Of a stretch of DNA of 64,000 bases, positions 61,981 through 64,000 are shown piece after piece. How positions within the stretch are numbered: position 1 is the first letter of the stretch; the number at the start of each line of letters is the position of its first letter. A model generated the notes under the pieces. It searched no databases and was not told the DNA's origin. It saw nothing but the letters and a program-made list of their open reading frames with translations. The stretch comes from Winogradskyella thalassocola. GTDB taxonomy: Bacteria > Bacteroidota > Bacteroidia > Flavobacteriales > Flavobacteriaceae. The stretch is from NCBI RefSeq assembly GCF_900099995.1, contig NZ_FNCZ01000010.1:1-64000 (forward strand). The letters run 5' to 3'. The position numbers and the translations under genes are program-made.

Positions 61981-63567
61981 TTAATTCTTCGCAAATTTGA
62001 TTGTTTCAGTATTACCATTAATACTTACTTTTGCTAAATACACTCCGGTACTTAATGAAGAAACGTCAATAGTTTCAGTTGTATTAGATAATGATTTTGA
62101 TATTATATTTTGTCCTAATAAAGAATAGATTTCTACGCTTGTCATTGCCAAGTTAGAAGATTCTATGATTAAAGATTGACTATTTTTGTTATAAAAATGT
62201 TTAAAAGTATTAGCATTAAATTCAGTAACGCTAAGAGATTCACTTGTTACACTAAAAGCATCAACAACAACTGAGTTTCCTTGAGTAGCAGTAGCTAAGA
62301 AACTAGATTTATCATGAATACCAAAATAATATTCTCCATCAACTGTTGGAGTGAAAGTTGCCATACGTTGTGTGTAAGTTATATTATCTAAATCATCTAA
62401 TGAAAGTATAACAGTGTCAGTAGTACCGTCATTGCTAGTTGAGATAGTAATGTCAATATCTTTATTTGGTCTAGTAAAAGAAGATGTAGCTATATTTCTT
62501 TGAAAAAACGAGAAAGTATATTCATTTAATGTTGATAGATTAAAAGGACCTACATACAATCTAGCGTCAGCATCTACAGTAGTTGTAGTATTGTTCGAGA
62601 ATATTGATGCAACTCCATCGTATGCATAATCATTAGTAGTATCTCCATCAGTAGTGTCATCTACATTATAATTCCAATCACCATTACCTGCAAAGGAAAG
62701 TCCAAGATTCAATAATAAAGCCTGGTTAGCTTCTGCTTCTAGATCTTCGCTAAAAGGGATGGAATTAGATGGACTTGTGCCTACAATTAATTCAATATAT
62801 TCAGAGTAATCTCCGCCACCACAATTTTGTCTTACAAAAACGTTATAAGAAGCCCCAGGTATTAATCCCGTTAATTGGTAGCTGTCATCAGCTGTAACTG
62901 TAGCTGTGCTTCCGCCCCCACCTTGCGTATAAGGAAAAACACCCCATTCTATGTCATAATTGTTAGCGGTTGTCATTGATATATCAACAGTTGACTGTGC
63001 GAAAGCATCAAAAGTAGCAACAGGATTAGCACAAGTAGGTGCTACTGTAAAATCAACATTATCAAGTGCCCAACCATCACCATCATTATTCTCCATAACA
63101 AATGCTACATAAACTGAACTTCCTATATAAGTAGATAAGTCTACAGACCAAGGCAAGAAACCACCACCATTGGTATCTAACTCATCTATTGTTAAAACAG
63201 TAGTAAAAGCCGAAGTATTAGTTTGGCTGGCATCCGTAGAAATTCTAACGGTAACTTGAGAGTTATAATCAGGAGCATTAAAATCCGTCATTTCAAATGT
63301 CAACAAGTTTGTAGTTGCTGTGACGGCTACTTGAGGTGTAACAATCCAATCTTCTGCTATCTGTCCAGCAGGAAGAATCTCGGACCATCTTACAGATACG
63401 TTCTCATTAACGTCATCTACGGTCCAAGAGTGCGTGGTTCCAATACCATTATCATAAACAGCCCAACCAGAGGGTATTGTGGTGCCTCCATCAAAACTTT
63501 CTGGGAATTGAGCATAGCTCATAAAGCTTACGCATAATGTTAATAATAATAAAGTAATTTTTTTCAT
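61981..63567 (-). CDS. T9SS-exported protein with two choice-of-anchor J-like domains and a type A sorting signal
   Basis: A 528-residue protein with signal peptide MKKITLLLLTLCVSFMSYA then Q. Residues about 21-172 look like a cleaved-adhesin/choice-of-anchor J domain: FPESFDGGTTIPSGWAVYDN, then WTVDDVNENVSVRW and YVAFVMENNDGDGWALDNVD. Next is a fibronectin type III-like domain (about 175-265; SYQLTGLIPGASYNVFVRQN). A second, diverged domain (about 270-430) follows. The C-terminal about 75 residues are a T9SS type A sorting domain: SVEIYSLLGQNIISKSLSN, then IDVSSLSTGVYLAKVSING and a final KFAKN. It is therefore exported through type IX secretion to the surface or medium. Adhesion is the usual proposed role. 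Confidence 0.88.
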   Translation of the reverse strand: MKKITLLLLTLCVSFMSYAQFPESFDGGTTIPSGWAVYDNGIGTTHSWTVDDVNENVSVRWSEILPAGQIAEDWIVTPQVAVTATTNLLTFEMTDFNAPDYNSQVTVRISTDASQTNTSAFTTVLTIDELDTNGGGFLPWSVDLSTYIGSSVYVAFVMENNDGDGWALDNVDFTVAPTCANPVATFDAFAQSTVDISMTTANNYDIEWGVFPYTQGGGGSTATVTADDSYQLTGLIPGASYNVFVRQNCGGGDYSEYIELIVGTSPSNSIPFSEDLEAEANQALLLNLGLSFAGNGDWNYNVDDTTDGDTTNDYAYDGVASIFSNNTTTTVDADARLYVGPFNLSTLNEYTFSFFQRNIATSSFTRPNKDIDITISTSNDGTTDTVILSLDDLDNITYTQRMATFTPTVDGEYYFGIHDKSSFLATATQGNSVVVDAFSVTSESLSVTEFNANTFKHFYNKNSQSLIIESSNLAMTSVEIYSLLGQNIISKSLSNTTETIDVSSLSTGVYLAKVSINGNTETIKFAKN

Positions 63568-63940
63568 GTGTTTTTGATTTTTTTTAATTAGTAGGGATAA
63601 AGTTACAAATTATTCTGAGTAGTAAAAGTTAAAATTCTATAATTCCCATTTTATAAATAAGTGGAATTACTTTTAAATATAATTAAGGAATGTATTCTTT
63701 ATAAAGTAGTTTATTCTATGAATTTTAATTTAATTGAAAATTTATTTCAATAATGAAAACTGACTAAGTTGTTATTGAGGATATAACTACTAACGATTAT
63801 AGCATAGTAAGCTTTTTTATCTCATCAGAATTAGCCTATCTATTTTGAAATATTTTGTTTCTGTAGAAGTCCAGTTTTTTTATAAAATAGCAACAATTAA
63901 GGAGGGGGATTTAAATGTAGAGTCATCCATTTATATTGCA

Positions 63941-63982
63941 AAAAAAAAACACCTCAATAGAATATTGAAGTGTTTTTTTTAT
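63941..63982. terminator. Terminator-like hairpin at the right edge
   Basis: A run of A leads into ACACCTCAATA, which pairs with TATTGAAGTGT (one mismatch) around GAA, followed by eight T. It probably belongs to a gene beyond the right edge. The rest of the 433-bp stretch after 63567 is AT-rich and holds no gene I can support. Confidence 0.65.
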
Positions 63983-64000
63983 TAAGGTTATTATATGTTA

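Noticed and set aside
63223..63537. 104-codon frame opposite the T9SS protein gene
   Set aside because: Lies over the signal peptide and first domain of a well-supported gene; no family features.
1..64000. CRISPR arrays, tRNA or rRNA genes, prophage or intact transposase genes
   Set aside because: Looked for regular spacer-repeat units, conserved rRNA stretches, CCA-ended cloverleaf forms and transposase motifs; none convincing by eye. A tRNAscan or Infernal run could still reveal a missed small RNA.

Overview
The window is a stretch of chromosome from a member of the Bacteroidota, almost certainly a (probably marine) Flavobacteriaceae species. The evidence is the low GC content, the many TAnnTTTG-type -7 promoter elements typical of this phylum, weak or absent Shine-Dalgarno sequences, and lineage-marker families: three GLPGLI proteins, DUF5686, DUF4397, head-GIN, a type IX secretion (T9SS) sorting-domain protein, the gliding ABC protein GldA, a paired ABC-permease/M1-peptidase fusion and a PL7 alginate lyase with a BACON domain. 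I see no rRNA, tRNA, CRISPR array, prophage or intact insertion sequence. This is mostly housekeeping DNA with a few accessory loci.

Layout. 1-5.9 kb: the end of a DUF4397 secreted protein, an App1-type phosphatase, a minus-strand trio (secreted protein, deoxynucleoside kinase, CrtO-like membrane protein) and a two-component system. 6-12 kb: an envelope cluster divergent from that system, with a small secreted protein, three GLPGLI paralogues and a large TonB-receptor-like barrel; three GTTAAC repeats on a 10-bp pitch lie between the two. 12-15.3 kb: membrane and soluble pyrophosphatases. 15.6-17.2 kb: cysE-cysM. 17.3-25.6 kb: DUF5686 barrel, PDH E1 beta, ETF beta/alpha, bifunctional nuclease, CNT nucleoside transporter. 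25.8-28.6 kb: thymidylate synthase and a DHFR fused to a 2TM membrane domain. 28.8-33.3 kb: the ABC ATPase and its permease-peptidase partner. 33.4-36.2 kb: metK behind a SAM-II-like riboswitch, and a PL7 alginate lyase lipoprotein.

36.2-42.4 kb is an assimilatory sulfur locus: an Rrf2 regulator, then DUF2061, PAPS/APS reductase, a sulfite reductase with a C-terminal HEPN-like domain, siroheme synthesis in two genes, and a ferredoxin-NADP reductase-type flavoprotein. Together with cysE-cysM at 15.6 kb this gives a route from activated sulfate to cysteine, and metK continues from methionine to SAM. 42.5-45.3 kb holds a PagL-like deacylase, a head-GIN lipoprotein, a short gene remnant and gldA.

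45.5-49.7 kb is an aromatic amino acid operon (prephenate dehydratase, aminotransferase, prephenate dehydrogenase, DAHP synthase/chorismate mutase). It is preceded by a short ORF packed with Tyr, Phe and Trp codons and by a terminator/antiterminator pair, which reads as a ribosome-mediated attenuator; this is the most striking regulatory element here. 49.8-64 kb holds two secreted proteins of unknown role, rsgA, dtd, two DUF3857 transglutaminase-like proteins (the second apparently lacking its catalytic Cys), a MazG-like hydrolase, aroA, queA, rlmN and a T9SS-exported protein. Several start codons were moved downstream of the longest ORF, because a promoter element or the family N-terminus shows the longer start is not used.
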